The notes under the pieces were generated by a model. It saw nothing but the letters and a program-made list of their open reading frames with translations, made no database searches and had not been told where the DNA came from. From positions 1-64,000 of the forward strand of contig JANLOO010000034.1 in NCBI GenBank assembly GCA_031366605.1: 64,000 bases of DNA, in the 5' to 3' direction. Both the position numbers and the translations under genes were made by a program. Shown in pieces: positions 1-9,310 of the stretch (its first letter is position 1; the number at the start of each line of letters is the position of its first letter). This DNA comes from CALMEC01 sp031366605 (lineage in GTDB: Bacteria > Actinomycetota > Thermoleophilia > Miltoncostaeales > Miltoncostaeaceae).

Positions 1-1
1 G

Positions 2-2206
2 TCCGCAACGGAGAACACGACACCCCCCGTCGAGCCCGATCCGGTCATTCCCGCGCAGCCCGACCCGGTCTTCACCGACGCCTCCGGACCGACCGAGGTC
101 CAGACGATCTCGGGCACGCTGGGTGGCCCGTTTGGCCTGACGTTCGCCGGCCTGAGCACTGGGCTGACCATCTTGGCGGCCGACGCCGCGTCGATCCAAG
201 CGGCGTTGGAGGCTCTCCCCAACATCGGGCTCGGCGGCGTGACGGCCACGAATGAGGTGGCAGGGGTCAAGATCAGGTTCAACGGGCCCCTCGTCGCAAG
301 CCGCAACGTCTCGCAGCTCACAATCCAGGACCCCACCCCGTCCTTGACCCCGCTCACCGTCTCGACGACGACGCAGGGCGGTGGCACGAACCTGCGACGG
401 ACGACCGGCCGCAACACGCCGTCGATCATCAACGCGGTGTTCAACCACCGCAACTTCTGGGACGGGCGTGCCCAGAACCACTTCAACGGGGTGAACCCGT
501 TCGGTACCCGTGACACCAGCCCGACGGCCCAATGGAGGAAGGCGATCGCGAAGGCGACTATTCCGGGGGGTACGCCCGCGGCCACCTTCGTCCCCGACGG
601 GGACCTGAACGACGCGTCCCTGGCGTCACAGGCGGTCGGACCGCCCGGCAACGGCGTCGAGATGTCCGCCGCCAACCGGACGCTGCGGGACATCGGCAAG
701 AAGCTCCTCGCGCTCCAGCCACTCGGCGCCCAGGTCGTCGACCCGACCGACAGCGTGCTCGGCCTGTCGGTCGACCCTGTCGACGGCAAGGGCCACGCGC
801 CGACCAACCGTCAGATGGTCGAGGCGGCGTTCAACCGCCAGTTTTGGCAGGGCACCGGGGCGACGCTGTCGAACCTCGGAGGAGTCGCAAACGCAGGCCC
901 CGTCCAGCCCGACAACGCCCTGCTCCCCACGAACGAGTACACGCAGATGCAGTACAACTGGCCGCTCTTCTGGGGCCTCGCGATCAACCTGTACGAGTCG
1001 ACCCTCGTCTCCGATCAGACGCCGCTCGACCGCCACCTCGCCGGCGACCCGAACGCGCTGACCGCCTCGCAGACGGCCGGTTTCGTGGTCTTCGAAAGCA
1101 AGCCTCCCGGGGGCGGGAACTGCATCGGCTGCCACACAGGGCCCGAGCTGACATCGGCATCCGTCGCCCAGGTCGGGGCGGCCTTGGTGGCGCAGGACAA
1201 CCGCGGCAACTGCAACGACTCCGGTTTCCTCAACATCGGCGTCCGCCCGACGCTGTCTGACACAGGCAACGGCGGCAACGACCCGTTCGGGAACCCCCTC
1301 TCGGAGACGACGAAGCTCCTTGGTCCGACGCCCACGCCAGCGTGCACCAACCCCCAGGTCGTCGGGTCCTTCAAGACAACGGGTCTACGCAACGCCGGGC
1401 TCACGGCGCCGTACTTCCACAGCGGCAGCAAGTCGACGCTCGAGCAGGTCGTCGCCTTCTACAACCAGGGCGGCGATTTCCCCGATCCTCAGCCGTGCAA
1501 TTTCCCGAACTGCAGGACGAACCGCGAGATCCTCCCGCTCGGCCTGACGGCCACCCAGCAGACCCAGCTGGTCGACTTCCTCCGAAATGGCCTGACGGAC
1601 CCGCGCGTCCAGAAGCAGAGCGCGCCGTTCGACCACCCGCAGATCACCGTCCCGAACGGCCACGCCAACCCCGGCGGAACCGTGCCCCTCGACCCCCCGA
1701 TCACCGGGCAGCCGGTCGACAACGCGCTCGTGATCCCCGCAACCGGCACAGCCGGCAGCCCCCTACCGTTCGCGACGTTCCTCGGCCTGCCCGGGCCGGT
1801 TCCGAATCCGCCTGTGCCGCCCGTGCCGCCCGTGGTCACACCGACCGGACTGGCGGCGGCTCTCACGGGAACCCCCGCCACGAAGGTGACGTTCAGCGCA
1901 ACCGCCGCGCGCAGGCTCCTTCTGCGGGCACTGAAGGCGAAGGGCTTCGTCCTGACCGTGGCCGTGCCGGCCGGCTCGGTCAAGATCCGGATCCACCTGC
2001 TCAAGATCACCCGGCGGGGGCAGGTGCTCGTCGCAAGCTTCGACAAGGCGCTGAACGGCGCGACCGGAACGGTCCGGATCAGGGTTCCCGCGCGGCGGCT
2101 GCGCAGGATGACAACAGGCAGGTACATCCTCGTCACCACGAGGGTCGGCGCCGCCAATCGCTCCCACGAAACCGTCCGCCGTCACCTCCTCGTTGTGCTG
2201 AAGTAG
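2..2206 (+). CDS. Di-haem cytochrome c peroxidase-like protein, 5' end outside window
   Basis: Open from the left edge in frame 2, so the true start lies upstream; 734 residues are visible. Recognisable peroxidase/MauG segments are RNTPSIINAVF and FWDGR (near nt 415-470), one CxxCH haem site (CIGCH, nt 1121-1135), and LTAPYFHSGS followed by an acidic/Cys loop (nt 1399-1500). Family members have two CxxCH sites; only one is visible. Before the first conserved segment lies a roughly 80-residue domain (nt 100-330) with the AAxxIQAALEALPNIG pattern of extracellular beta-repeat domains, so the first haem site may be upstream and separated by an insertion. The C-terminal 120 residues are Pro-rich then Arg/Lys-rich, like secreted proteins of this lineage. 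Probably an extracytoplasmic haem enzyme; substrate unknown. Confidence 0.8.
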   Translation, partial: SATENTTPPVEPDPVIPAQPDPVFTDASGPTEVQTISGTLGGPFGLTFAGLSTGLTILAADAASIQAALEALPNIGLGGVTATNEVAGVKIRFNGPLVASRNVSQLTIQDPTPSLTPLTVSTTTQGGGTNLRRTTGRNTPSIINAVFNHRNFWDGRAQNHFNGVNPFGTRDTSPTAQWRKAIAKATIPGGTPAATFVPDGDLNDASLASQAVGPPGNGVEMSAANRTLRDIGKKLLALQPLGAQVVDPTDSVLGLSVDPVDGKGHAPTNRQMVEAAFNRQFWQGTGATLSNLGGVANAGPVQPDNALLPTNEYTQMQYNWPLFWGLAINLYESTLVSDQTPLDRHLAGDPNALTASQTAGFVVFESKPPGGGNCIGCHTGPELTSASVAQVGAALVAQDNRGNCNDSGFLNIGVRPTLSDTGNGGNDPFGNPLSETTKLLGPTPTPACTNPQVVGSFKTTGLRNAGLTAPYFHSGSKSTLEQVVAFYNQGGDFPDPQPCNFPNCRTNREILPLGLTATQQTQLVDFLRNGLTDPRVQKQSAPFDHPQITVPNGHANPGGTVPLDPPITGQPVDNALVIPATGTAGSPLPFATFLGLPGPVPNPPVPPVPPVVTPTGLAAALTGTPATKVTFSATAARRLLLRALKAKGFVLTVAVPAGSVKIRIHLLKITRRGQVLVASFDKALNGATGTVRIRVPARRLRRMTTGRYILVTTRVGAANRSHETVRRHLLVVLK

Positions 2207-2313
2207 CAGCAGCGCCTCGGATGTCCGACGCCCGGGGCGCGCTTCAGCACGACATCGCCATCATGCACACGTATCCGTCCGCTCCCCGTGACATCAGGCC
2301 TCGCCGGATCGGG

Positions 2314-5300
2314 ATGCTCGGATCAGCGCCGTCGACCTGGTGCCACCGGAGCTGGACGGTGCGTATCGCCGCGTTCGCGCTCGTCGGGACGCTGCTGGGC
2401 GCCGGCGGCGCGGCGGCGGCGCCGCTCGTGGACCACGCGGGCGCACCGATCCCGAACACCGAGGCAGTGGGACGGGCCGGCGACCCCACCGCGGTCCCGG
2501 GCGACCCCATCCGCGTCGCGGCCGGCGCAGCCCAGGTGCCAACTCGGCCGACGATCTCGCAGGCGCTCGGAACCCCGGACACGGCCGCCCAGCCCGCCGC
2601 AACAGGCTCGCCGAACAGCCCCGAGGAGGACCTGGCTGACGCCCTCGCCGCGCTGGCGACGGCCCCGACACCCGTCGACGTGACGGCCGCGCGGCGGAAG
2701 GCGCTCGACATCCTGGAGGGCAACACGGGCGCCGGCGCCAACGGCTGCCCTGCGAGCCTCGCGACACCGCCGCGCGCGTACTGCGGCATTCCGCTGCTCA
2801 ACTGGCAGCCGGCGACCAAGCGCAAGACGGTCGCAGCCGGCGGGACGGTCACGGTCCGGATCGTGCGTTTCGGCCAGCACGAGTTGACGGACACGTCGCT
2901 GCTGCAGTTCGACGATCCCACCAAGCCGTTCACCATCGAGTACGTGGTCTCGGAGCTCGGCGGGGCCGACGCCGGTGACCTGACGCCGACGCCGCTCCTG
3001 GCCGACTCCGGCGGCCCGGTCGGCGGCATGCACTCGGCGATCGTCTCCCTGGCACAGCGGGAGGTGGACCTCGGCAGCGTCCAGAGCAGCCGCTTCACCA
3101 CCCATCTCAACGGCGGCCTCCTCAACCCCCAGCCCGAGCACACGAGCATCGTCACGCAGAGCCTCATGGTGGCGATGCCGCCGCCGCGATACGTCACCGC
3201 CATCCTCGACCCGAACCTGCGGGAGGGGCACGAGGCGCTCGCAACCATGCTGCCCAGCAACCCTGACCGGCAAGCAGCGCTCTCGACCGTTCTCGACGCA
3301 TCCGCGGCGGCGAAGATCTCCAACGCCGCGCCGGAGAAGCAGATCTGGAACGCGCTGATTACGCTCAACACGGCAGACGTGGCGGGGACCAATGCCATCG
3401 GCGCACAGCTCCGCACGGACGTGATGCCGATCATGCGCGTTCGCACGCTCCTTCCGCCAGGCGTCGCGCCGCCCCTCGGGGCCGCTGCGACCGTGGCGAT
3501 CGAGAACGGTGAGTCGTACGTGTCGAGCACCCGCGTCCGCCTCGTGCCCGGCGGCGCGCTGCAGCTCGGGATCGTCAACGTCGACAATGTCGCGCGCACG
3601 TTCCAGCCGACGGCGCTCTTCAACCGCCGCTTCGCCGAGGGCGCAAACCCGTGGGGTCAGTTCGACTGGGCCGCCGCAGGGCCGGCGATCACGCTGGCTG
3701 CGCGCAGATCGACCGTGGTCTCGGTCACGCCGCCCGCCGACGCCTTCGCGTTGTGGGTCGGCGATCAGAACGTCGGCGACCAGGCCGGGGCGGTCATCGA
3801 GCTCGACCGAGGCCCCGTGATCGAGGCCTTCAAGATCCCGCCGCCCGCCCCCGCCTCGGCGGCACCGCTGCATCTGGCAGTCGATGGTCAGGGGCACGCG
3901 TACGCCACGCTCGCCGGCTTCGACAGGATCGTGCGCATCACGCCGGGGTCCGGCCCGCTCGCCGCGTCGGGCTACGAAGAGTTCATCATCCCGCAGCAGA
4001 ACTGCCTACCACCCCCGCCCGACGCACCCTTGGTGGCCTGCGGCCCGAGCGACATCGGCATCGACAGTCGCGGCATCGTCTGGGCGACGCTCGCGCTGGG
4101 CAACGCCATGCTGCGATTCGACCCCGCGAAGGGCGTGCCGGGCACCACCGCCGGCATGACCGTCTACCCGCTCGCCGCATGCGATGCGACCTGCCGCCCG
4201 CCGCCCCCGCCGGTGGTACCAGGCCCACTCAGCCGCACGCCGCTGCAGCTCGACCTCTTCGAGGACGCTCAGGGCAACACCGTCGTCTGGTTCACCGAGC
4301 TCGACGCCGACTCGATCGGCGTCATCCGGGTCGCGCCGACCGGGGCGCTCCTGGGCGCCGCCGACTTCGGCTGCGGCTGCCTGGTCACACCCCTGAACCC
4401 CGCCGAGGGACTGGCGGGACCCGTGCCCGTCGGCGGCCTCGGCGGCATCGGCGTCGACACCCTCGGGCGGGTGTGGTTCGCAGAGGGCGCCGCCGGGCGG
4501 GTCGGGCGGATGATCCCCAACGCCGCCAACCCGACCGCGCCGCCCCAACTCGACCACTTCGACCTGCCCGCGCACCCCACGGTGCAAGACTTCGACCTGG
4601 GCCTCGGCGTCTTCCTCACGGCGTTCCCGCACAGCGTCACGATCGACGCCCAGGGGCGCATCTGGGTGACCGAGCAGGCGCCCTCGCCGACGCCTCCCAC
4701 CGGCGAGCTCCTGACGAAGGTCGCCATCCTCGACCCGGCCGCCGCCGTCCCCAACACCGCGGCCGGCATCACCGAGATCCCCGTCCCGCGCAACGACTTC
4801 GGCCAGATCGTCCAGATGGCCGACCTGACGGCCGACTCCTCCGGCACGGTGTTCATCGCAGACGAGTACGGCGACCAGATCACCGCCGTCCGGCTCGGTC
4901 AGGGCGTCGTGGGCCGCTGGCGCACCGTCAGACGCCAAAGCCTGACCGACCAGCCGATCGCCGACGTGCAAGGCAACCTGTGGTACATCGAGGTCGGCGC
5001 CAACCTGATCGTCCGCATCAAGGGCATCACCACCGGGCCGGTCGGCAGGCCAGCCCTCGCCGGGCACGCTGTGGCGCCGGCTGCGGCCCTCACGGCGCTC
5101 CAGCAGGCCTGCAGCAGGCGCAACTGGATCTACGGGACGAAGGCCAAGCCCAAGATGCTCCTGCTCGGCTACACGCCGGCGAAGGTCCGGACCTGTATCG
5201 GCCCGCCGACCAAGCGCATCGGCAGAGGCGCCAAGCAGCGCTGGCGCTACAAGCAGCAGATCGAGATCCGCTTCGTCCGCAATCGCGTCGCCGGCTTCAC

Positions 5301-6096
5301 ACTGCTCGATCGCACCTACCGAACCAGATTGGGCGGGATCGGCGTCGGCACCCCGGCGAAGACGCTCGCGAAGAGCCGGCCGAAGGTCACCTTCGAGAAG
5401 GAGGCGAAGCGCTATCGCGCGCTGGTGTCCCTGGGCGGCGGAAAATTCGCCGACATCAGTTACTCGATGGCGCGCGACAGAGTGAGGCGAGTCGCCGTCG
5501 ACAGCCGCACCCACGCGCAACTGGTGGCGATCGCCAAGACGCGCCAGAGGAACGCTGTGGTGAGCCGTCCGCCGAACGTGACCTCCGCCGGCCCATCAGT
5601 GTCGACCGCCACCTTGTCGGCGCGGTCGGACACCGTCGCCGTCCGCCCGGCGCCGGGCGCCACGTATCTGCGTGATACCGGGAGCAAGGCGCTCTCGCTG
5701 GTCTCCTTCCGGGTCGCGCCCCTGAAATACCGCATCCGCTTCGCGCCGGGACGGGCGGCCGTGCGGGCCGACACCAACCGGGACAGCCGGGTGATCACCG
5801 TCTACCTTCGCACGGGAGATCTCCCCGGTTTCGTCGCCCACGACATCGCCCACGAGATGGGGCACGCATTCGACGACCGCCGCATGAACGCGGCGAGCCG
5901 GCGCGCCTACCTGCGCGCCCGGGGCGTCCCGAACGCCGCCTGGTGGCCCAGGAGCCGGTCGGACTACGCGGTCGGCGCCGGCGACTTCGCCGAGGTGTTC
6001 GCGCTCTGCCACGCACCCAGCGCCGTCTTCCGCAGCACCCTGGCCCCACGCCCCGACAATCCCTGCGCGCTGCTTCCCGTGGCGGCGCTCCGATGA
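2314..6096 (+). CDS. Secreted streptogramin-lyase-like beta-propeller with C-terminal HExxH domain
   Basis: 1260 residues. The chosen ATG gives a short basic start, a hydrophobic stretch (AAFALVGTLLGAGGAAAA) and a likely signal-peptidase site; a GTG at 2359 is an alternative, and upstream ATGs at 2221 and 2263 would bury the signal peptide. Residues about 500-860 carry propeller-blade repeats (VDGQGHAYATL, IDSRGIVWATL, VDTLGRVWFAE, IDAQGRIWVTE) of the Vgb/SMP-30/NHL kind. Residues about 930-1070 hold two GxxxxxV-type modules resembling BamE-like repeats. Near the C-terminus AHEMGH gives an HExxH zinc motif at residues 1180-1184 with DFAEVFA some 50 residues later, as in minimal gluzincin-like domains. 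It is flanked on both sides by di-haem peroxidase genes, which suggests a shared pathway. Function is inferred from fold only. Confidence 0.75.
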   Translation: MLGSAPSTWCHRSWTVRIAAFALVGTLLGAGGAAAAPLVDHAGAPIPNTEAVGRAGDPTAVPGDPIRVAAGAAQVPTRPTISQALGTPDTAAQPAATGSPNSPEEDLADALAALATAPTPVDVTAARRKALDILEGNTGAGANGCPASLATPPRAYCGIPLLNWQPATKRKTVAAGGTVTVRIVRFGQHELTDTSLLQFDDPTKPFTIEYVVSELGGADAGDLTPTPLLADSGGPVGGMHSAIVSLAQREVDLGSVQSSRFTTHLNGGLLNPQPEHTSIVTQSLMVAMPPPRYVTAILDPNLREGHEALATMLPSNPDRQAALSTVLDASAAAKISNAAPEKQIWNALITLNTADVAGTNAIGAQLRTDVMPIMRVRTLLPPGVAPPLGAAATVAIENGESYVSSTRVRLVPGGALQLGIVNVDNVARTFQPTALFNRRFAEGANPWGQFDWAAAGPAITLAARRSTVVSVTPPADAFALWVGDQNVGDQAGAVIELDRGPVIEAFKIPPPAPASAAPLHLAVDGQGHAYATLAGFDRIVRITPGSGPLAASGYEEFIIPQQNCLPPPPDAPLVACGPSDIGIDSRGIVWATLALGNAMLRFDPAKGVPGTTAGMTVYPLAACDATCRPPPPPVVPGPLSRTPLQLDLFEDAQGNTVVWFTELDADSIGVIRVAPTGALLGAADFGCGCLVTPLNPAEGLAGPVPVGGLGGIGVDTLGRVWFAEGAAGRVGRMIPNAANPTAPPQLDHFDLPAHPTVQDFDLGLGVFLTAFPHSVTIDAQGRIWVTEQAPSPTPPTGELLTKVAILDPAAAVPNTAAGITEIPVPRNDFGQIVQMADLTADSSGTVFIADEYGDQITAVRLGQGVVGRWRTVRRQSLTDQPIADVQGNLWYIEVGANLIVRIKGITTGPVGRPALAGHAVAPAAALTALQQACSRRNWIYGTKAKPKMLLLGYTPAKVRTCIGPPTKRIGRGAKQRWRYKQQIEIRFVRNRVAGFTLLDRTYRTRLGGIGVGTPAKTLAKSRPKVTFEKEAKRYRALVSLGGGKFADISYSMARDRVRRVAVDSRTHAQLVAIAKTRQRNAVVSRPPNVTSAGPSVSTATLSARSDTVAVRPAPGATYLRDTGSKALSLVSFRVAPLKYRIRFAPGRAAVRADTNRDSRVITVYLRTGDLPGFVAHDIAHEMGHAFDDRRMNAASRRAYLRARGVPNAAWWPRSRSDYAVGAGDFAEVFALCHAPSAVFRSTLAPRPDNPCALLPVAALR

Positions 6097-6112
6097 GAAG
6101 GCGGATGTGCGC

Positions 6113-7174
6113 ATGAACAGACGCACCTCGGTCATCCTCGCAGCCATGGGCGTCCTCGCCCTCGGCGGCGCCCTGTACGCCGTGGCGAGTGCGGGCGGGA
6201 GCGCACCGCCGCCGGCGCGGAGCGCGACCGTCGACGATCCACACCGCGACCCGGGCATCCCGAACGCCCAGCGGGCCCGCATCCTGCACGCCGTCGACGC
6301 CGTGAGCCAGGACCTCCCGACCGCCGCGCTTGCTGCCGAGGGCCGCACGCTCTTCCGCTCGAGCGCCGTCGCGCGCGATGGGGAGACCTGCCAAAGCTGC
6401 CACACGGAGGGCGGTTCCAACTCGGGCGCCGACCCGGCGGCGGGGACGCTGGGGCTCGGTACGATCCCCCACAAGTCCGACCCCGCCCTGGCGGCCACGA
6501 TCGGGCAGCCGCAGATCGGCTTCACCGGCCTCCGTGACGCCCCGGCGCTCTACGGCGTCGGCGAGACCGACCCGTTCGGCTGGGCGGGCAACGTCCCGAC
6601 GCTCGAGGGGTTCGCGCTCAACGCGGTCACCAACCACTTCAACCCGCCCGACCGGACGCCCCACGACATCGCCGCACTCGTCGCCTACATGAAGACCATC
6701 CAGGCCCCCACGACCGACTTCGACCGTGGCACGCTGTCACCGGGGGCGATTCGCGGGCAGATCGTGTTCCAGAACCAGGGCGGGTGCATCGGGTGCCACC
6801 TCGGCCCCAACTTGACGGACGGTCTGCTGCACAACATCGGCGTCCCGCAACCTGCTGGCGCGACCGACAGTGGCGTCGCACCGCGCTCGGACCTGCAACA
6901 GTGCGGGACTCCCGCCACGAATGCGGTGCCGGACCCACTCAGCCCCTCGGCATGTTTCTTCAACACCCCGGGCATGCGCGGCGTGGCCCGGACCGCCCCG
7001 TACTTCCACAACGGGATCGCCAAGAGCCTGCGACAGGTGGTGGTCTTCTACAACGGCGAGCCGGCCTGTGGCGCAGCGGACCCGCCGGCGCTTTCCAGCG
7101 TCTCGACCATCGCCCCTCTCGGTCTCACCTGTCAGCAGGAGCTGGATCTCGTCGAGTACCTCAAGTCGCTGTAG
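6113..7174 (+). CDS. Di-haem cytochrome c peroxidase/MauG family protein
   Basis: 353 residues starting with NRRTSVILAAMGVLALGGAL, a Sec signal or N-terminal anchor. Both haem-c sites are present: CQSCH at residues 93-97 and CIGCH at 225-229. The family segment TAPYFHNGIAKSLRQVVVFYN lies near the C-terminus, with a Cys-bearing loop in front of it (ACFFNTPGMRGVARTAPYF). Length is normal for bacterial di-haem peroxidases. The gene lies 16 nt after the propeller gene and is probably co-transcribed with it. The start is the ATG at 6113 with AGAAGG about 10 nt upstream; an in-frame GTG at 6107 also exists. Family roles are H2O2 reduction or MauG-like oxidation of a partner protein; which applies here cannot be told from sequence. 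Confidence 0.88.
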   Translation: MNRRTSVILAAMGVLALGGALYAVASAGGSAPPPARSATVDDPHRDPGIPNAQRARILHAVDAVSQDLPTAALAAEGRTLFRSSAVARDGETCQSCHTEGGSNSGADPAAGTLGLGTIPHKSDPALAATIGQPQIGFTGLRDAPALYGVGETDPFGWAGNVPTLEGFALNAVTNHFNPPDRTPHDIAALVAYMKTIQAPTTDFDRGTLSPGAIRGQIVFQNQGGCIGCHLGPNLTDGLLHNIGVPQPAGATDSGVAPRSDLQQCGTPATNAVPDPLSPSACFFNTPGMRGVARTAPYFHNGIAKSLRQVVVFYNGEPACGAADPPALSSVSTIAPLGLTCQQELDLVEYLKSL

Positions 7175-7315
7175 CAGCGCCCGTCCGGCACACCGACATC
7201 ACAGGCGGGCAAACGGCGCGTTCCACGTCGAAGGAGAGCTTCGAGCGATCGTCCGGCGGTCGTGCACACGCCTGGCGGGTTCCTCGCAACCGATGTGAGC
7301 CCGTTCCGTCGCGCC

Positions 7316-7345
7316 TTGACATGTAACCAAATGGTGACGTATTGT
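7316..7345 (+). promoter_or_regulatory. Promoter with embedded operator for the ArsR-SRPBCC gene
   Basis: A perfect -35 hexamer TTGACA (7316-7321) is followed after 18 nt by TATTGT (7340-7345). Between them, 7323-7338 reads GTAACCAAATGGTGAC, an imperfect palindrome with 13 of 16 positions symmetric. This is where an ArsR-type repressor would block RNA polymerase. The -10 ends 7 nt before the GTG at 7353, so the transcript probably starts at the initiation codon. Autoregulation is inferred from position. Confidence 0.6.
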
Positions 7346-7352
7346 CATGGCC

Positions 7353-8102
7353 GTGGACACCGTGTTCAAAGCCCTGGCCGACCCGACGCGGCGGAGCCTG
7401 CTCGACGAACTCTTTCGTGACGACGGACAGACGCTGAGCGCGCTTGAACGCCGGTTCGCAATGACGCGCATCGGCGTGATGAAGCACCTGAAGCAGCTCG
7501 AGGAGGCGGGTCTCGTCGTCACCAAACGGCGGGGCCGCGAGAAGCTGCACTTTCTCAACCCGATCCCGATCCGCCGGGTTCACGACCGGTGGATCGACAA
7601 GTACACCGAGCCCTGGGCGGCCTCGCTCATCGGCCTCAAGAACGAACTGGAGAACACGATGGAAAAGGTGTTTGAGATCTACATCCGCACCACCCCGGAG
7701 CGCCTGTGGGAGGCGATCATCGATCCCGAGATCAGAAGCAAGTACAACTTCGGCGCACTCGTCACCTCGGACTGGACGCCCGGCTCGCGCATCACGATGA
7801 GCCATCCAGGAGGGCCCCTGGGCGAAGGAGAGAACATCGAGGTCGACCCGCCGCACCGACTCGTCCACACGTTGGTCGCACTCTGGAGCGACGAGGTCAA
7901 GAGCGAGGGCACGTCACGTGTCACCTGGCTGATCGAACCGGTCGGCGACTCCTGTTGCCTGACAGTCACTCACGACCAAATGCGCGAAGGTGCGAACAAC
8001 CAGATCTACGGCGGCTGGCCGATGATCCTCTCGGGCCTCAAGACCTGGCTCGAGACGGGCGAGCTCCTCACCACACCGGGATCCTTGAGGTACGGGACGT
8101 GA
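7353..8102 (+). CDS. ArsR-family HTH regulator fused to an SRPBCC (AHSA1-like) domain
   Basis: 249 residues. Residues 1-85 are an ArsR winged helix (FKALADPTRRSLLDELF, then ALERRFAMTRIGVMKHLKQL). Residues about 98-240 are an SRPBCC/AHSA1 fold (EIYIRTTPERLWEAIIDPE, then SRVTWLIEP). Such fusions join DNA binding to a hydrophobic ligand pocket, so ligand-responsive repression is likely. The GTG at 7353 is preferred over the ATG at 7347: it sits 7 nt after the -10 box and yields the family-typical beginning xDTVFKALADPTRR. The upstream palindrome suggests autoregulation. No classical metal-binding Cys motif is seen in the HTH domain. Confidence 0.88.
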   Translation: MDTVFKALADPTRRSLLDELFRDDGQTLSALERRFAMTRIGVMKHLKQLEEAGLVVTKRRGREKLHFLNPIPIRRVHDRWIDKYTEPWAASLIGLKNELENTMEKVFEIYIRTTPERLWEAIIDPEIRSKYNFGALVTSDWTPGSRITMSHPGGPLGEGENIEVDPPHRLVHTLVALWSDEVKSEGTSRVTWLIEPVGDSCCLTVTHDQMREGANNQIYGGWPMILSGLKTWLETGELLTTPGSLRYGT

Positions 8103-8222
8103 ACGGCGAACAGGAGCCGGCGGGCACCATGGTGTCATCACAGGGTCTCTGACACCCCAGTCGCCGGCATCTGCGACGTCCCCAGCTTTGGGGCGCGCCC
8201 CGCGAGCTGCAAAGCTGCCGCC

Positions 8223-8939
8223 ATGAACGGTCGGGTCAAGGCGATCCTGTTCGACGTGTTCGGCACACTCGTCGACTGGCGCTCAAGCATCACACGCGAG
8301 CTGACCGCGTTTGGTGCCACGCACGGGATCGATGCGAGCTGGGAGGCCGTCGCCGACGACTGGCGTGGCGAGTATCAGCCCGCGATGGACGAGGTGCGCT
8401 CGGGCCGGCGCGACTGGATGATCCTGGACGTGCTGCACCGCGAGAGCCTGGAACGCGTGCTGACGCGCCACGGCATCGACGGGCTGGCCGATGAAGAGTT
8501 GCACCACCTGACCATGGGCTGGCACCGACTCGACCCGTGGCCGGACGTCGTCCCGGGTTTGAACCGACTCGCGACCGGCTACACGTTGGGCACGTTGTCG
8601 AACGGCAACACCACCCTGCTGACCGGCCTGGCCAGACATGGCGGCCTGCCATTCCACGTGATTCTCGGCGCCGAGACCGCGCGCGCATACAAGCCGCTCC
8701 CCGAGGCCTATCTCCGCAATGTCGCGACGCTCGGCCTGGAACCCAGCCAGGTGATGCTCGTCGCGGCCCACAACGGAGATCTCGCAGCGGCCCAGGAGCA
8801 GGGGCTGCAAACCGCGTTCGTCGCCCGCCCCACCGAGCACGGTCCGATGCAGCTCACGGACCTCTCGCCGACCGGCCCTTGGAACATCCTCGGCGGCGAC
8901 ATCGGCGCTGTCGCGACTGCGCTGGGCCACCTCGGGTAG
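8223..8939 (+). CDS. HAD-superfamily hydrolase, haloacid dehalogenase type II-like
   Basis: 238 residues with the HAD motifs in order: FDVFGTLVDW (nucleophile Asp11), LGTLSNGN (motif II), RAYKPLPEAYL (motif III Lys) and VAAHNGDLAAAQ (motif IV acidic). The DxFGTLxDW opening and AHNxDLxAA ending are typical of L-2-haloacid dehalogenase-like enzymes, which hydrolyse C-halogen bonds via an Asp ester. Other HAD phosphatases cannot be excluded. The gene stands alone, 120 nt after the regulator on the same strand, and converges on the amphi-Trp gene 9 nt downstream. Confidence 0.85.
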   Translation: MNGRVKAILFDVFGTLVDWRSSITRELTAFGATHGIDASWEAVADDWRGEYQPAMDEVRSGRRDWMILDVLHRESLERVLTRHGIDGLADEELHHLTMGWHRLDPWPDVVPGLNRLATGYTLGTLSNGNTTLLTGLARHGGLPFHVILGAETARAYKPLPEAYLRNVATLGLEPSQVMLVAAHNGDLAAAQEQGLQTAFVARPTEHGPMQLTDLSPTGPWNILGGDIGAVATALGHLG

Positions 8940-8948
8940 CCCCCGGCT

Positions 8949-9185
8949 TCAGGCCCCGGGATCCAGCAAGGGCCAGCGCATCTGAATGGTCAGCTCGACG
9001 CCGGTCTTCTTCTTGACGAGGTCGATGACCACGTCCATGGGGTCCACGATGACCGTCGGCGAGTGCCACTCGTCATACGCCATGTTGAGCGAGCCCGTGG
9101 CGATCTGGTCCGCCAGGGCGCGCAGCTGGTCGGCGACCAACGAATGGGTGGCCCGCTCTTTGATGTCGAACAAATGCCGCGTCAC
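8949..9185 (-). CDS. Small amphi-Trp domain-like protein
   Basis: 78 residues from the GTG at 9185, preceded by AAAGGGA at good spacing; a GTG at 9200 would place that RBS inside the gene. The sequence has a central helix (VADQLRALADQIATG), then two beta segments ending in GVELTIQMRW, as in the amphi-Trp domain, a small alpha/beta domain of unknown role common in actinobacteria and haloarchaea. It is transcribed on its own, opposite to the dehalogenase gene. About 125 nt separate it from the upstream MFS gene, and nothing further is seen there. Confidence 0.6.
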   Translation of the reverse strand: MTRHLFDIKERATHSLVADQLRALADQIATGSLNMAYDEWHSPTVIVDPMDVVIDLVKKKTGVELTIQMRWPLLDPGA

Positions 9186-9310
9186 GTCGTTCCCTTTCAC
9201 ATCCCGCGTAGCCCACAGGCTACATCGATCTCAGTCATCGTCGGCGCCAACGCCGTTGACCACCATGGAGCCACCCGGTCTCGATTGGTTCGACCCTTCG
9301 CGGCGGAGTC

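Noticed and set aside
1342..2313. Upstream extension of the propeller protein
   Set aside because: The frame is open through the preceding peroxidase gene but is Arg/Pro-rich antiphase translation; the signal peptide begins only at 2314 or 2359.
2244..3897. Long antisense reading frames opposite the propeller gene and similar shadows throughout
   Set aside because: Composition is that of GC-rich antiphase translation (Arg, Ala, Gly, Pro); no family motifs and no RBS.
7347..7352. ATG at 7347 as start of the ArsR-SRPBCC gene
   Set aside because: Lies only 1 nt after the -10 box; GTG 7353 fits the leaderless spacing and family N-terminus.
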